Part shown: piece by piece, positions 15,971 through 24,801 of the stretch
Layout: the number at the start of each line of letters is the position of its first letter
Numbering within the stretch: position 1 is the stretch's first letter
Assembly (NCBI GenBank): GCA_902489775.1
Contig: CABUBH010000020.1
Coordinates: 1 to 34,734, forward strand
DNA: 34,734 nt
Source: an uncultured Collinsella sp.
Lineage (GTDB): Bacteria; Actinomycetota; Coriobacteriia; Coriobacteriales; Coriobacteriaceae
Reading direction: 5' to 3'
The notes under the pieces: generated by a model
Seen by the model: the letters and a program-made list of their open reading frames with translations, nothing else
What the model was told of the DNA's origin: nothing
Databases searched by the model: none
Position numbers and translations under genes: made by a program

Positions 15971-15986
15971 ATGTTAACGTTGCCAT
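15971..15986. promoter_or_regulatory. LacI-type operator, module 1 site 2
   Basis: ATGTTAAC.GTTGCCAT. Over 18 bp (15970-15987) it matches the reverse complement of site 3 (16090-16107) at 17 positions. Its centre is 120 bp from site 3, close to the 123 bp between gal sites 1 and 2. Confidence 0.7.
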
Positions 15987-16090
15987 TGCGCAAACACAGA
16001 GCCACCGGGCAGCTCAAACGTTTTCGCGTAAGGAATCGATGGTTCGCAGGCACAGGAACCACTGGTTCGCGTCTTTTTTTGTGTCGCAAA

Positions 16091-16106
16091 ATGGCAACGT
16101 CAACAT
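16091..16106. promoter_or_regulatory. LacI-type operator, module 1 site 3 (IICB proximal)
   Basis: ATGGCAAC.GTCAACAT, about 65 bp upstream of the IICB ATG; the inverted near-copy of site 2. Confidence 0.7.
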
Positions 16107-16168
16107 TTTGGCAACCGAACGCCAAAAGCTACCATCGTTGCTAACCCACCGACTCTTAGGAGCATTGC

Positions 16169-17935
16169 ATGGAGCAACTCATCGCCATCATCGAAAAGGG
16201 CCAGCCCTTTTTCAACGCAATCGCCCGCAACAAGTACCTCAAGGCGATCCGCGACGGCTTTATCTCCGTCATCCCCATCATCATCTTCTCGTCCATCTTC
16301 TGCCTGGTAGCCTCGGTCCCCAACATCTGGGGTTTCTACTGGCCCGATGACATCAACAACGCCCTGTGGAAGTGCTACAACTACTCCATGGGCATCCTGG
16401 CCATCGCCTGCGCCGCCACCACCGCCAAGCACTTCGCCGACGCTCAGAACCGTGATCTGCCCAAGAACAACCAGATCAACTTCATCTCCTGCATGTGCGC
16501 GGCCATCATCGGCTTCCTGCTGCTCTCGAGCGACACGATCTCCACGGACGCCGCCAGCGGCTTCAACACCACCTACCTTGGTTCCAAGGGTCTGCTGACC
16601 GCCTTCATCGCTGCGTTTGTGACCGGCATCATCTACAAGTTCTTCATTAAGCGCAACATCACCGTCAAGATGCCCGAGCAGGTTCCGCCCAACATCTCGC
16701 AGACCTTTAAGGACATCATCCCCTTCTCCGTCTGCATCACCGTCTTTTGGGTCTTTGACATCGTCTTCCGCGCTGCCTTTGGCTTCTGCTTTGCCCAGGG
16801 CGTCATCCAGGTGTTCCAGCCCCTGTTCACCGCTGCCGACGGCTATATCGGTCTCGCTGTGATCTACGGCGCCATGAGCCTGTTCTGGTTCGTCGGCGTC
16901 CACGGTCCCTCGATCGTCGAGCCTGCCATCGCCGCCGCCCTCGTTTCCAACATGACCGACAACCTGGCTGCTTACCAGGCCGGCCAGCACGCTTCCGCCG
17001 TCCTGACGCAGGGCGCCCAGTACTTCGTCGTCTGCATGGGCGGCACCGGCGCCACGCTCGTCCTCGTCTTTATGTTCTGCTTCCTGGCCAAGTCTCAGGA
17101 AATGCGCGCCGTCGGTAAGGCCGCCATCGTCCCGGTGTGCTTCGCCGTCAACGAGCCGCTGCTGTTCGCCGCACCCATCGTGCTCAACCCCGTCTTCTTT
17201 GTCCCGTTTGTCTTTGCCCCGATCGCCAACGTTTGGATCCTCAAGGTCTTTATCGACTTCCTGGGCATGAACGGCTTTATGTACACCCTGCCCTGGACCG
17301 TCCCCGGCCCCATCGGCACCATCATGGGCCTGGGCTTCCAGCCGCTCGCCTTTGTGATGCTCGCCATCATCCTGGTCGTCGACTTCCTTCTGTACTATCC
17401 GTTCTTCCGTGCCTATGACGCCCAGAAGTGCGCCGAGGAGGCCGAGATCTCCCAGGAGGAGCTCGACGCCAAGAACGCCGAGAAGGCCGCCAAGCTCAAC
17501 GATGCCTTCCAGGGCAAGGCCGATGCCAAGAGCGTTGCCGCCGGCGCTGCTGCCGAGGCCGTGAAGTCCGACGCCCCCGCCGCTGCCACCACAGAAGCTA
17601 CAGCCGCCAGCGACCTCAACGGCAAGCGCGTGCTCGTGCTCTGCCAGGGCGGCGGAACCTCGGGCCTGCTCGCCAACGCACTGGCCAAGGCTGCCAAGGA
17701 GCGCGGCATCGATCTTGAAACCGCTGCCGAGGCCTATGGCAACCATGTCGACATGCTCCCCGACTTTGACCTGGTCGTCCTGGCCCCGCAGGCCGCCAGC
17801 TACCTGGCCGACCTGCAAAAGGACTGCGAGCGCGTGGGCAACAAGTGCGTCGCCTGCCGTGGCAAGCAGTACATCGAGCTCTCCCAGAACGGCGATAAGT
17901 CTCTCGCCTTCGTCTCCGAGCAACTCTCGAAGTAA
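16169..17935 (+). CDS. lacE: PTS lactose-type IICB transporter, module 1
   Basis: A 588-residue membrane permease with the fused IIC-IIB layout of LacE. The IIC part (about 1-425) has many hydrophobic helices and the family segments GVHGPSIVEPA and FAVNEPLLFAAPIVLNP. An Ala/Glu/Thr-rich linker (about 450-483) joins it to the IIB domain (about 485-588). That domain opens VLVLCQGGGTSGLLAN, with Cys492 as the phosphorylation site. It imports a beta-galactoside such as lactose and phosphorylates it at O6. The ATG at 16169 follows TTAGGAGC. It is paired with the GH1 gene downstream across a hairpin and regulated, by position, by LacI regulator B. Substrate specificity beyond the Lac family cannot be read from sequence. 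Confidence 0.94.
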   Translation: MEQLIAIIEKGQPFFNAIARNKYLKAIRDGFISVIPIIIFSSIFCLVASVPNIWGFYWPDDINNALWKCYNYSMGILAIACAATTAKHFADAQNRDLPKNNQINFISCMCAAIIGFLLLSSDTISTDAASGFNTTYLGSKGLLTAFIAAFVTGIIYKFFIKRNITVKMPEQVPPNISQTFKDIIPFSVCITVFWVFDIVFRAAFGFCFAQGVIQVFQPLFTAADGYIGLAVIYGAMSLFWFVGVHGPSIVEPAIAAALVSNMTDNLAAYQAGQHASAVLTQGAQYFVVCMGGTGATLVLVFMFCFLAKSQEMRAVGKAAIVPVCFAVNEPLLFAAPIVLNPVFFVPFVFAPIANVWILKVFIDFLGMNGFMYTLPWTVPGPIGTIMGLGFQPLAFVMLAIILVVDFLLYYPFFRAYDAQKCAEEAEISQEELDAKNAEKAAKLNDAFQGKADAKSVAAGAAAEAVKSDAPAAATTEATAASDLNGKRVLVLCQGGGTSGLLANALAKAAKERGIDLETAAEAYGNHVDMLPDFDLVVLAPQAASYLADLQKDCERVGNKCVACRGKQYIELSQNGDKSLAFVSEQLSK

Positions 17936-17944
17936 GTAACGCTC

Positions 17945-17978
17945 AGGGCCAGCCGACCATCAGCAGCCGGCTGGCCCT
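17945..17978 (+). other. Intercistronic hairpin between IICB and GH1, module 1
   Basis: AGGGCCAGCCG (17945-17955) pairs perfectly with 17968-17978. It lies between the two stop/start codons with no T-run after it, so it is more likely an mRNA processing or stability element, or a leaky terminator, than a full stop. Module 3 has an unrelated hairpin at the same place. Confidence 0.68.
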
Positions 17979-18001
17979 TCGAATTAGACGATTGGATCAT
18001 C

Positions 18002-19441
18002 ATGTCCGTTAATCCTGCTAGCGTCACCAACCCGCCCGCGCAGTTTCCCGAGGACTTTGTCTTTGGCGGCGCCACTGCTGCCTACCAGGTAGAGGGCGAG
18101 ACCCGCACTCACGGTAAGGGCAAGGTTGCCTGGGACGACTTTCTGGAGGCCCAGGGCCGCTTCTCCCCCGATCCCGCTTCGGACTTCTACAACCAGTACC
18201 CCGTCGATCTGGAGCTGTGCGAGGAGTTCGGCATCAACGGCATTCGCCTCTCCATCGCCTGGAGCCGCATCTTCCCCAACGGCACCGGCGAAATCAACCC
18301 CGAGGGTGTGCAGTTCTATCACGATCTCTTCGCCGAGTGCCACAAGCACCACGTTGAGCCGTTTGTCACGCTGCATCACTTCGATACGCCGCTGCCCCTC
18401 TTTGAGAAGGGCGACTTCCTCAACCGCGAGACCATCGATGCCTTTGTGGACTTTGCCACCTTCTGCTTTAAGGAGTACGCCGACCAGGTGACCTACTGGT
18501 TCACCTTTAACGAAATCTGGGCCGACGCCTCCAACACCTACATCGAGGGCACCTTCCCCGGTGGCGTCAAGGCGCATCTTGCCGAGGCCTTCCAGTGCGA
18601 GCACAACATGATGCTCGCCCACGCCAAGGCCGTGTTGGCCTTCCACAACGGCGGTTTTAAGGGCAAGATCGGCGTCATTCAGTCGTTGGAGTTCAAGTAC
18701 CCGCTCAACGAAAACGACCCCGCCGACATCAAAGCCGCCAACAACGAGCACGTGCTGCAAAACCAGTTTTTGCTCGACGCCACCTTCCGCGGCGACTACG
18801 CGCCCGACACCCTCGAGTGCGCCAACCGCCTGGCCGCCGTCTCGGGCGGCACCATCGAGATCTTGGACGAGGACCTCGAGATTATGCGCGAAGCCGCGCT
18901 CTACAACGACTACCTGGGCGTTAACAACTATCAGTGCCGCTTCTTGAAGGCTTACGATGGCGAGAACGACCTGCACCACAACGGTACGGGAGAGAAGGGC
19001 ACCGGCCGCTGGCGCGTCAAGGGCATTGGCGAGCATGTGAACAAGCCTGGCATCCCCACCACCGACTGGGACTGGATCATCTATCCCGAGGGCCTGTTCG
19101 ATCTGCTCGTCTACATTAAGCAGCGCTACCCCAACTACAAGCAGATCTTCATCACCGAAAACGGCATGGGCTACAAGGACCCCTACAAGGACGGTTTTGT
19201 GGACGACCAGCCGCGCATCGACTACATCGAGCAGCACCTGCGCTGGTTGCTCAAGGCCATGGAGGTGGGTGTCAACGTGGGCGGCTACTTCCTATGGAGC
19301 CTGCAGGATCAGTTCTCCTGGACCAATGGCTACAACAAGCGTTACGGCTTCTTCTACGTTGACTTTGAAACCCAGAAGCGCACGCCCAAGGCAAGCGCAT
19401 ACTGGTATAAGCACGTAGCCGAGACCCGTCGTCTGGACTAG
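18002..19441 (+). CDS. lacG: 6-phospho-beta-galactosidase (GH1), module 1
   Basis: A 479-residue cytoplasmic family 1 glycoside hydrolase. The acid/base Glu171 is in TFNEI and the nucleophile Glu386 in ITENG. The phosphate-binding end reads QFSWTNGYNKRYG, with Ser439, Lys446 and Tyr448 as the 6-phosphate ligands of the family. Trp440 right after the Ser follows the LacG pattern and favours 6-phosphogalactosides over 6-phosphoglucosides. It opens FVFGGATAAYQVEGE, the GH1 N-terminal signature. It cleaves the product of the upstream IICB to galactose-6-phosphate plus aglycone. It is closer in sequence to the module 3 enzyme than to that of module 2. Confidence 0.93.
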   Translation: MSVNPASVTNPPAQFPEDFVFGGATAAYQVEGETRTHGKGKVAWDDFLEAQGRFSPDPASDFYNQYPVDLELCEEFGINGIRLSIAWSRIFPNGTGEINPEGVQFYHDLFAECHKHHVEPFVTLHHFDTPLPLFEKGDFLNRETIDAFVDFATFCFKEYADQVTYWFTFNEIWADASNTYIEGTFPGGVKAHLAEAFQCEHNMMLAHAKAVLAFHNGGFKGKIGVIQSLEFKYPLNENDPADIKAANNEHVLQNQFLLDATFRGDYAPDTLECANRLAAVSGGTIEILDEDLEIMREAALYNDYLGVNNYQCRFLKAYDGENDLHHNGTGEKGTGRWRVKGIGEHVNKPGIPTTDWDWIIYPEGLFDLLVYIKQRYPNYKQIFITENGMGYKDPYKDGFVDDQPRIDYIEQHLRWLLKAMEVGVNVGGYFLWSLQDQFSWTNGYNKRYGFFYVDFETQKRTPKASAYWYKHVAETRRLD

Positions 19442-19489
19442 CGGCTCGCGGGGCTGCCCCGCTCACATAACCTGCTCCCCATTTCTCAG

Positions 19490-19536
19490 CCGGGGGCGGC
19501 ACGTCACACGACGCGCCGCCCCCGGTCTTTTGTTTT
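19490..19536 (+). terminator. Terminator of module 1
   Basis: A perfect 11-bp GC stem (CCGGGGGCGGC at 19490-19500 with 19515-19525) followed by TCTTTTGTTTTTG. It is 48 bp after the GH1 stop. Confidence 0.9.
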
Positions 19537-19553
19537 TGTTCGGCCTGGGGGCC

Positions 19554-19699
19554 GTTTGTCTCGATCTGTAACATCTAGCCGAGTTTTTTGGTCCTAGCTG
19601 TTACAGATTGAGACGAACAGGATTACTCTTTCCGAAGAATCTAAATCTGTAACACGTAGCCCGCTTTTGACCGTCTACCTGTTACAAATCGAGACAAAC
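19554..19699. repeat. Hairpin repeat array 1 (2 units, types A-B)
   Basis: Units at 19554-19618 and 19638-19699. Each has long inverted arms ending in ATCTGTAACA and TGTTACAGAT with a short T-rich middle; unit-to-unit offset is 81 bp. In the first unit the arms pair over 20 bp with two mismatches. The array fills the gap between the module 1 terminator and the converging stop of LacI regulator C. Confidence 0.88.
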
Positions 19700-19709
19700 G
19701 GAGTAGGAC

Positions 19710-20738
19710 CTAACCCCGTATGTCCCTAACAGTCGAGCGTTCGACCAGCGTACTCGGCACATGAATCGCCTCGATAGACGAGCTCTCTCCAATCGCCGCC
19801 TCAAACGCAAGCTTACCGACACCGCGCAAATCAAATCGCAGCGTCGTCAGCCGATTGTGAGGAACAAGTCCCTCGAGTGCGTCGTCGATACCAACCACGC
19901 TCACGTCGTCGGGCACGGACAGGCCCGCGTTCTCGAGCGCGGCGATAACGCCCAGCGCCATCTGGTCATTTGCCGCAAGCACGGCAGTCGGCGCCTGCGA
20001 CCCGCCGGCAAGCACCTCGGCCGCAATCCGCTCGCCCATGGCGTACCCACTGTCCGCACTCCAATCGCCACGCAGCATCGGAGCGGCATCGACATGAGCA
20101 CGACCCAGCGTATCGCGCCAACCGGCCTCACGAAAACGCGAGGAAATCGAGTTTTCCGGACCCGCCACAAACCGCATATTCGAGTGACCATGTTCCAGCA
20201 GATAATTGGTCAACAGCTCGCACGAACCATACTGGTCGGAGTCGATCGTCGTGCAGCGCGGATGCGCATACATGGACAGGATGACCGTTCGCACTCCCGG
20301 CTGGGGAACAAACTCCTCAAAATCGGGAGCCATGCGGTTCATGTTGAGAATCATGCCGTCGACGGGTCGCTCGACCATGCGGCGCGAGGCATCGGCAAGT
20401 GCATAGGGCTTGTCGCCGCCCATCTCGATCATAGTGACGGCAAAATCGTGCTCGCGCGCCGCTTGCATGATACCCTCGAGCGTCGCCAGGTTACCGACAC
20501 GTGTGATGTTGTACATGCACAGGCCAATAGAACGATACGACCCGCCGCGCAACGCCGCTCCAGCAAAATTGGGACGAAAGCCCAGCTCTTCCATGGCGGC
20601 CAGCACACGCTTGCGCGTCTTTTCCGTCACGTTGGGCATACCGTTGACCACGCGAGACACAGTCTGGCGGCTCACGCCAGCGAGCGCCGCAACCTCTGCC
20701 GCGCTCGCCGAACGACCATTCCTTGTCTGCTGATCCAT
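19710..20738 (-). CDS. LacI-family transcriptional regulator C (module 2)
   Basis: A 342-residue LacI-type regulator if started at the ATG at 20738. An upstream in-frame ATG at 20795 adds 19 residues but has no ribosome site and lies 4 bp from an operator, so I reject it. The helix-turn-helix is SAAEVAALAGVSRQTVSRV (about residues 12-30; leading recognition residues RQ), with hinge NFAGAALRGGSYRSIGL. The effector domain carries DGMILNMNRM, TTIDSDQYG, LAANDQMALGVIAAL and VSVVGIDDA. It diverges from the GH1-IICB pair of module 2. A promoter with a perfect TTGACA lies at 20826-20855, and an operator falls just downstream of it. Confidence 0.91.
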   Translation of the reverse strand: MDQQTRNGRSASAAEVAALAGVSRQTVSRVVNGMPNVTEKTRKRVLAAMEELGFRPNFAGAALRGGSYRSIGLCMYNITRVGNLATLEGIMQAAREHDFAVTMIEMGGDKPYALADASRRMVERPVDGMILNMNRMAPDFEEFVPQPGVRTVILSMYAHPRCTTIDSDQYGSCELLTNYLLEHGHSNMRFVAGPENSISSRFREAGWRDTLGRAHVDAAPMLRGDWSADSGYAMGERIAAEVLAGGSQAPTAVLAANDQMALGVIAALENAGLSVPDDVSVVGIDDALEGLVPHNRLTTLRFDLRGVGKLAFEAAIGESSSIEAIHVPSTLVERSTVRDIRG

Positions 20739-20798
20739 GCCTTCCACGCTAACCTGCTTCCCAACTATTCCCCGCGCCCATGGCGCATCGTACATACA

Positions 20799-20814
20799 TT
20801 GATAACGTGCTCAT
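20799..20814. promoter_or_regulatory. LacI-type operator, module 2 site 1 (autoregulatory)
   Basis: TTGATAAC.GTGCTCAT, placed just downstream of the predicted -10 of regulator C, a classic position for repression by transcription block. Confidence 0.65.
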
Positions 20815-20825
20815 GATACCCGAGC

Positions 20826-20855
20826 CATATACCACAACATGAAAACTTCTGTCAA
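20826..20855 (-). promoter_or_regulatory. Promoter of LacI regulator C
   Basis: On the minus strand, TTGACA (20850-20855) is followed after 18 nt by TATATG (20826-20831). The -35 is a perfect sigma-70 consensus. Confidence 0.62.
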
Positions 20856-20930
20856 TCAAAACCGCTTACCGAACAAATACAACCGTTCGCGGCTGTTTGA
20901 AGTTGTTTTGTTTCTATACATCCCAGCCGG

Positions 20931-20946
20931 ATGTTAACGTGCTCAT
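20931..20946. promoter_or_regulatory. LacI-type operator, module 2 site 2
   Basis: ATGTTAAC.GTGCTCAT. Site 3 is a direct repeat starting exactly 22 bp later, two helical turns, so two repressors could sit on the same DNA face. It differs from the gal operators by one base in the right half. Confidence 0.72.
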
Positions 20947-20952
20947 TGTCAA

Positions 20953-20968
20953 ATGTTCACGTGCTCAT
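20953..20968. promoter_or_regulatory. LacI-type operator, module 2 site 3
   Basis: ATGTTCAC.GTGCTCAT, direct repeat of site 2. It lies just upstream of a possible -10 (TAAGAT at 20986-20991) for the module 2 operon, so it probably covers the -35 region. Confidence 0.7.
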
Positions 20969-21082
20969 TTTGGTTCTAATCATTTTAAGATAGTGTTTAT
21001 CGGGCTTTTTCACCGCTGAACGCTAACCAGGGAGCCTCCTGAGCGCAAACGCACAATATCGAACAGCGAGACGAGAGGGTGT

Positions 21083-22531
21083 ATGCATATGTCTTTGCTA
21101 AACCGCGTACAGCAGCTGCCGAAGGGCTTTGTTTGGGGCGCCGCAACCGCCGCGTACCAAACGGAAGGTTCCACGAAGGTGGCAGGCAAGGGTAAGACCA
21201 TGTGGGACGATTACCTTGTCGCCCAGGGTCGCTTTTTGCCCGACCCGGCCAGTGATTTCTACAACCGCTACGAGGAGGATATCCGCCTTTCTGCCGAGCA
21301 TGGACTCAACGCCATTCGTGTGTCCATCGCCTGGACACGCATCTTCCCCAACGGCGACGATGCCGAACCCCTCGCCGAGGGCGTTAAGCACTACCACGAG
21401 CTGTTCGCCTGCTGCAAAAAGTATGGCGTCGAGCCCTATGTGTCCCTGCATCACTTTGACTCCCCCGCCGCCCTGTTCAACCAGGGCGACTGGCTCAACC
21501 GCAAGACCGTCGACGCCTATGTGCGCTATGCCGAGTTCTGCTTCCGCGAGTTCCGCGAGGTCAAGAATTGGTTCACCATCAACGAGCTCATCAGCCTCTC
21601 GCACTCCCAATACATCCAAGGCAACTTCCCGCCCAACCATCACTTTGATGTGACGAGCGGCATCCAGAGCCAGCACAACGAGCTCGTTGCCCACGCCCGC
21701 GCCGTCAACCTGTATAAGGATCTTGACGAGACCGAGCACCTGGGCGGACGCATTGGCATGGTCAACGTCCTGACGCCGGCATATCCTGCCACCGACTCGC
21801 CCGCCGACCAGCACGCCGCCGACCTGTACAACGCCTTCTACACCGACTTCATCATGGACGGCGCCTTCCTGGGTCACTACTCCGCGCGCACCCTCTCACT
21901 CATCAACGAGATTCTGCGTGCCAACAACGCCACACTTACGGTTGAGGACAGCGACATGGAGGAGCTCGCCAAGGCGGCGCCCCGCAACGATATGTTCGGC
22001 CTCAACTACTATCAGTCGGCGTTTATCGCCGCCTACGATGGCGAGTCAACCAACAGCTTTAACGGCACCGGAGACAAGGGCACCTCGTGCTTTAAGTTTA
22101 AGGGCGTCGGGCAGCAGGTCGATATGCCGGGTATCCCCACCACCGACTGGGATTGGCTCATCTACCCGCAAGGCCTCTACGACACGCTCAAGCACATCAG
22201 CGCCACCTATCCCAACCTCCCCGTCATCTATATCACCGAAAACGGCCTGGGCCACAAGGACCCCGAGCCCGACGCAAACGGCATCGTCGCCGATCCCGAG
22301 CGCATCGACTTTGTCGACCAGCACATGGAGAAGGTGCTCCAGGCGCGCGCCGAGGGCGTCGACGTCCAGGGCTACTTTATCTGGAGCCTGCAGGACCAGT
22401 TCTCGTGGGCCAATGGCTATAACAAGCGCTACGGCCTGTTCTACATCGACTTCGACACGCAAAAACGCTACATCAAGCAGTCGGCACTCTGGTACAAGGA
22501 GCTCGCCGACACTATGGCGGACGCGCAGTAG
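21083..22531 (+). CDS. lacG: 6-phospho-beta-galactosidase (GH1), module 2
   Basis: A 482-residue GH1 enzyme, the most divergent of the three here. Acid/base Glu168 is in TINEL (the others have FNEI); nucleophile Glu386 is in ITENG. The phosphate-binding end is QFSWANGYNKRYG (Ser441, Trp442, Lys448, Tyr450), again with the Trp typical of LacG. The ATG at 21083 has GAGAGGG before it; a second ATG two codons on is an alternative. A CAATATCGAACA copy sits only 18 bp upstream of the start. The gene precedes its transporter, reversing the order of modules 1 and 3. The divergence and the changed order suggest an older paralogue or a different aglycone preference (inference). Confidence 0.92.
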   Translation: MHMSLLNRVQQLPKGFVWGAATAAYQTEGSTKVAGKGKTMWDDYLVAQGRFLPDPASDFYNRYEEDIRLSAEHGLNAIRVSIAWTRIFPNGDDAEPLAEGVKHYHELFACCKKYGVEPYVSLHHFDSPAALFNQGDWLNRKTVDAYVRYAEFCFREFREVKNWFTINELISLSHSQYIQGNFPPNHHFDVTSGIQSQHNELVAHARAVNLYKDLDETEHLGGRIGMVNVLTPAYPATDSPADQHAADLYNAFYTDFIMDGAFLGHYSARTLSLINEILRANNATLTVEDSDMEELAKAAPRNDMFGLNYYQSAFIAAYDGESTNSFNGTGDKGTSCFKFKGVGQQVDMPGIPTTDWDWLIYPQGLYDTLKHISATYPNLPVIYITENGLGHKDPEPDANGIVADPERIDFVDQHMEKVLQARAEGVDVQGYFIWSLQDQFSWANGYNKRYGLFYIDFDTQKRYIKQSALWYKELADTMADAQ

Positions 22532-22533
22532 CG

Positions 22534-22576
22534 CATCGCCTCGCTTTCCCCCGAGAAGGGAGCGGCCCTATGCGAT
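22534..22576 (+). other. Imperfect hairpin between GH1 and IICB, module 2
   Basis: CGCAT (starting 22532-22534) can pair with ATGCG near 22572, with a partial GC-rich inner stem (TTCCC/GGGA). The 177-bp gap also holds a C-rich stretch near 22590-22620. No terminator or operator was convincing, so GH1 and IICB are probably one transcript. Confidence 0.35.
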
Positions 22577-22708
22577 ACAAACCCAGCCGCCCCCCCTCTC
22601 TCCCCCTGGGACCGGCCCCGCCTGCACCCGGGCTTTTAGCAAGCGGGAGACCATATAGGTTTTCAACGTCCATGCCATTAAGATTTCATGCAAAGAGGAG
22701 CGTGAACT

Positions 22709-24469
22709 ATGGAATCGATCGTTAAGTTCTTGGAGAAAGGTCAGCCGTACTTCGACAAGGTCTCTAAGAACATCTACCTTCAGGCCATTAAAGACGGCTT
22801 TTTGGCAGCAATGCCCATCATCCTGTCTTCTTCTGTCTTCCTGCTTATTTCGACCCTACCGGGCGTTGTCGCCACGGTCGGCGGCTTTACGCTGCCCGAC
22901 TGGTGGAACGTCGACGTCGTGAACTTCTGCAACAAGGTTTACAACTTCACGATGGGCGTCGTGGGCATCATGGTCGCCGGCACCACCGCAAGCGCGCTGA
23001 CCGGCTCCAAGAACCGCCGCATGCCTGCCGGCAAGGCCATCAACGCCACGAGCACCATGGTCGCCGCCATGTGCGCTATGCTCATCTTGGCCGTTACCCA
23101 GACGAGTGCCAAGATCGACGGCGCCGATGTCTCGGTGTTCTTTACCGACAACATGGGCACCAAGGGCCTGCTGAGCTCCTTTGTCGCCGCATTTGCCACG
23201 GTCAACATCTATGCCTTCTGCATTAAGCGAGACATCACCATCAAGCTGCCCAAAGAAGTCCCCGGCGCCATCGCCCAGAACTTCCGCGACATCTTCGCCT
23301 TCAGCTTCTCCATCCTGTTTGTCGCCGTCATCGACGTTATCTGCCGCACCTGCTTGGCCGTCCCGTTTGCCAACGTCATCTCCACGCTGGTGAGCCCGCT
23401 GTTCGCCGCTGCCGATTCCTACGCCGGCCTCGCCCTCATCTGGTTCATGATCCCGCTGTTCTGGTTCATGGGCATCCACGGCCCCTCGGTCGTTAAGCCT
23501 GCCCTCAACGCCGCGCTGTTTGGCAACATCACCACCAACCTCGCCACGCTGCAGGCCGGCGGTCACCCCGCCCTCGCCCTGACCGAGAACTTCGGTAACT
23601 ACATCGGCGAACTCGGCGGCACCGGCGCCACGTTCATTGTCCCGATCATCTTCCTGCTCTTTATGCGCTCCAAGCAGCTCAAGGCCGTCGGCAAAGCCTC
23701 TGTCGTACCCGTGATGTTCGCCGTCAACGAACCGCTGCTGTTCGCCGCGCCCATCATCCTCAACCCGTACTTCCTGATCCCGTTCCTGTTTGCCCCCGTG
23801 GCCAACGTCCTCATTGGTAAGTTCTTCATCGACTTTTTGGGCATGAACGGCTTTATCTATGCCATGCCGTGGGCACTCCCCGGACCGATCGGCACCTTCA
23901 TCGACACCAACTTCCAGCCGATCTCTCTGGTCCTGGTTGTCGTCCTGCTGGTCGTTGACTTCTTAATCTACTACCCGTTCTGCAAGGCCTACGACAACGT
24001 CCTGTGCAAGCAGGAGGCCGAGACCCTGGCCGAAGAAGAGGCCGAGGAGACCAAGGCCGTCAAGACCGCTGCCGCCCCCGCCGTTGAGGCTCCTGTTGTC
24101 GAGACCGCTTCTGCCACTGAGGCCTCCGCAGCTCCGTCCGCCCTTAAGGGCAAGGATCTGAGGGTTCTGGTTCTGTGCGCTGGCGCCGGCACCTCTGCAC
24201 TGCTCGCCAACGCGCTTAAGGAAGGCGCCGACGAGCTGGGCATCGACATTACCGCCAACGCCGGTGCCTACGGCAGCCACTACGCCATCATGGACCAGTA
24301 CAACGTCATCGTCCTGGCTCCGCAGGTTCGCACCTATTACAACGAGATGAAGGCCGACACCGACCGCCTGGGCATCACGCTGCTGTCGCCCAAGGGCAAA
24401 CAGTACATCGACCTCACTAAGGATCCCAAGGGTGCCGTCGCCTGGATCGAGGAAAACCTCGAGGCATAA
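22709..24469 (+). CDS. PTS lactose-type IICB transporter, module 2
   Basis: A 586-residue LacE-like fused permease. IIC helices fill about residues 1-430, with GIHGPSVVKPA and FAVNEPLLFAAPIILNP as family segments. An acidic/Ala-rich linker (about 435-478) leads to IIB, which opens LRVLVLCAGAGTSALLAN with Cys490 as the phosphorylation site. GAYGSHYAIMDQYNVIVLAPQV follows, as in LacE IIB. The ATG at 22709 follows AAGAGGAGC. It should import and phosphorylate the substrate of the preceding GH1 enzyme. Its sequence is closer to the module 3 permease (shared KNIYLQAIKDGFL and TLPGVV) than to module 1. Confidence 0.93.
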   Translation: MESIVKFLEKGQPYFDKVSKNIYLQAIKDGFLAAMPIILSSSVFLLISTLPGVVATVGGFTLPDWWNVDVVNFCNKVYNFTMGVVGIMVAGTTASALTGSKNRRMPAGKAINATSTMVAAMCAMLILAVTQTSAKIDGADVSVFFTDNMGTKGLLSSFVAAFATVNIYAFCIKRDITIKLPKEVPGAIAQNFRDIFAFSFSILFVAVIDVICRTCLAVPFANVISTLVSPLFAAADSYAGLALIWFMIPLFWFMGIHGPSVVKPALNAALFGNITTNLATLQAGGHPALALTENFGNYIGELGGTGATFIVPIIFLLFMRSKQLKAVGKASVVPVMFAVNEPLLFAAPIILNPYFLIPFLFAPVANVLIGKFFIDFLGMNGFIYAMPWALPGPIGTFIDTNFQPISLVLVVVLLVVDFLIYYPFCKAYDNVLCKQEAETLAEEEAEETKAVKTAAAPAVEAPVVETASATEASAAPSALKGKDLRVLVLCAGAGTSALLANALKEGADELGIDITANAGAYGSHYAIMDQYNVIVLAPQVRTYYNEMKADTDRLGITLLSPKGKQYIDLTKDPKGAVAWIEENLEA

Positions 24470-24500
24470 GACGCTGACGCCACCTGCCGCTCGCAGAAAA

Positions 24501-24545
24501 AAAATGGCCCGTGCATCGATGCGTGATGCGCGGGCCATTTTGTTT
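24501..24545 (+). terminator. Terminator of module 2
   Basis: A perfect 11-bp outer stem (AAAATGGCCCG at 24501-24511 with 24531-24541), an inner GCATC/GATGC stem, and a T-rich tail (TTTTGTTT). The A-run on the left would also stop minus-strand transcripts. Confidence 0.9.
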
Positions 24546-24564
24546 AGACCGCACCCGTCCTCCT

Positions 24565-24787
24565 GTTCATCTTAATCTGTAACATCTAGCCGAGTTTTTG
24601 GGTCCCAGCTGTTACAGATCGAGGTGAACGCACAGGCCAAGCCAAAAATCTCAATCTGTAACATGTAGACCGCTTTTGACCGTCTAGTTGTTACAGATCG
24701 AGACAAACGGAATAAGCCGGGCCAAAAATCTCGATCTGTAACATCTAGCCGAGTTTTCGGGTCCCACCTGTTACAGACTTAGACGAG
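24565..24787. repeat. Hairpin repeat array 2 (3 units, types A-B-A)
   Basis: Units at 24565-24629, 24647-24708 and 24727-24787, with ATCTGTAACA starting at 24575, 24654 and 24734 (79-80 bp steps). Units 1 and 3 share the type A middle (CTAGCCGAGTTTT), unit 2 the type B middle (ACCGCTTTTGACCG). The array fills the gap between the module 2 terminator and the converging stop of regulator D. Confidence 0.9.
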
Positions 24788-24801
24788 CAGGCCGAGCACG
24801 T

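Noticed and set aside
16100..17923. A 607-codon open frame antisense to the module 1 permease
   Set aside because: Same codon-bias shadow effect; its translation has Gly/Asp/Glu-rich low-complexity composition and no family match, while the sense strand is an obvious LacE.
17984..19237. A 417-codon open frame antisense to the module 1 GH1 gene
   Set aside because: Shadow of a well-supported gene; similar antisense frames occur over the other GH1, galT and LacI genes.
20739..20795. Longer start for LacI regulator C
   Set aside because: No ribosome site, and the extension precedes the normal family N terminus by 19 residues.
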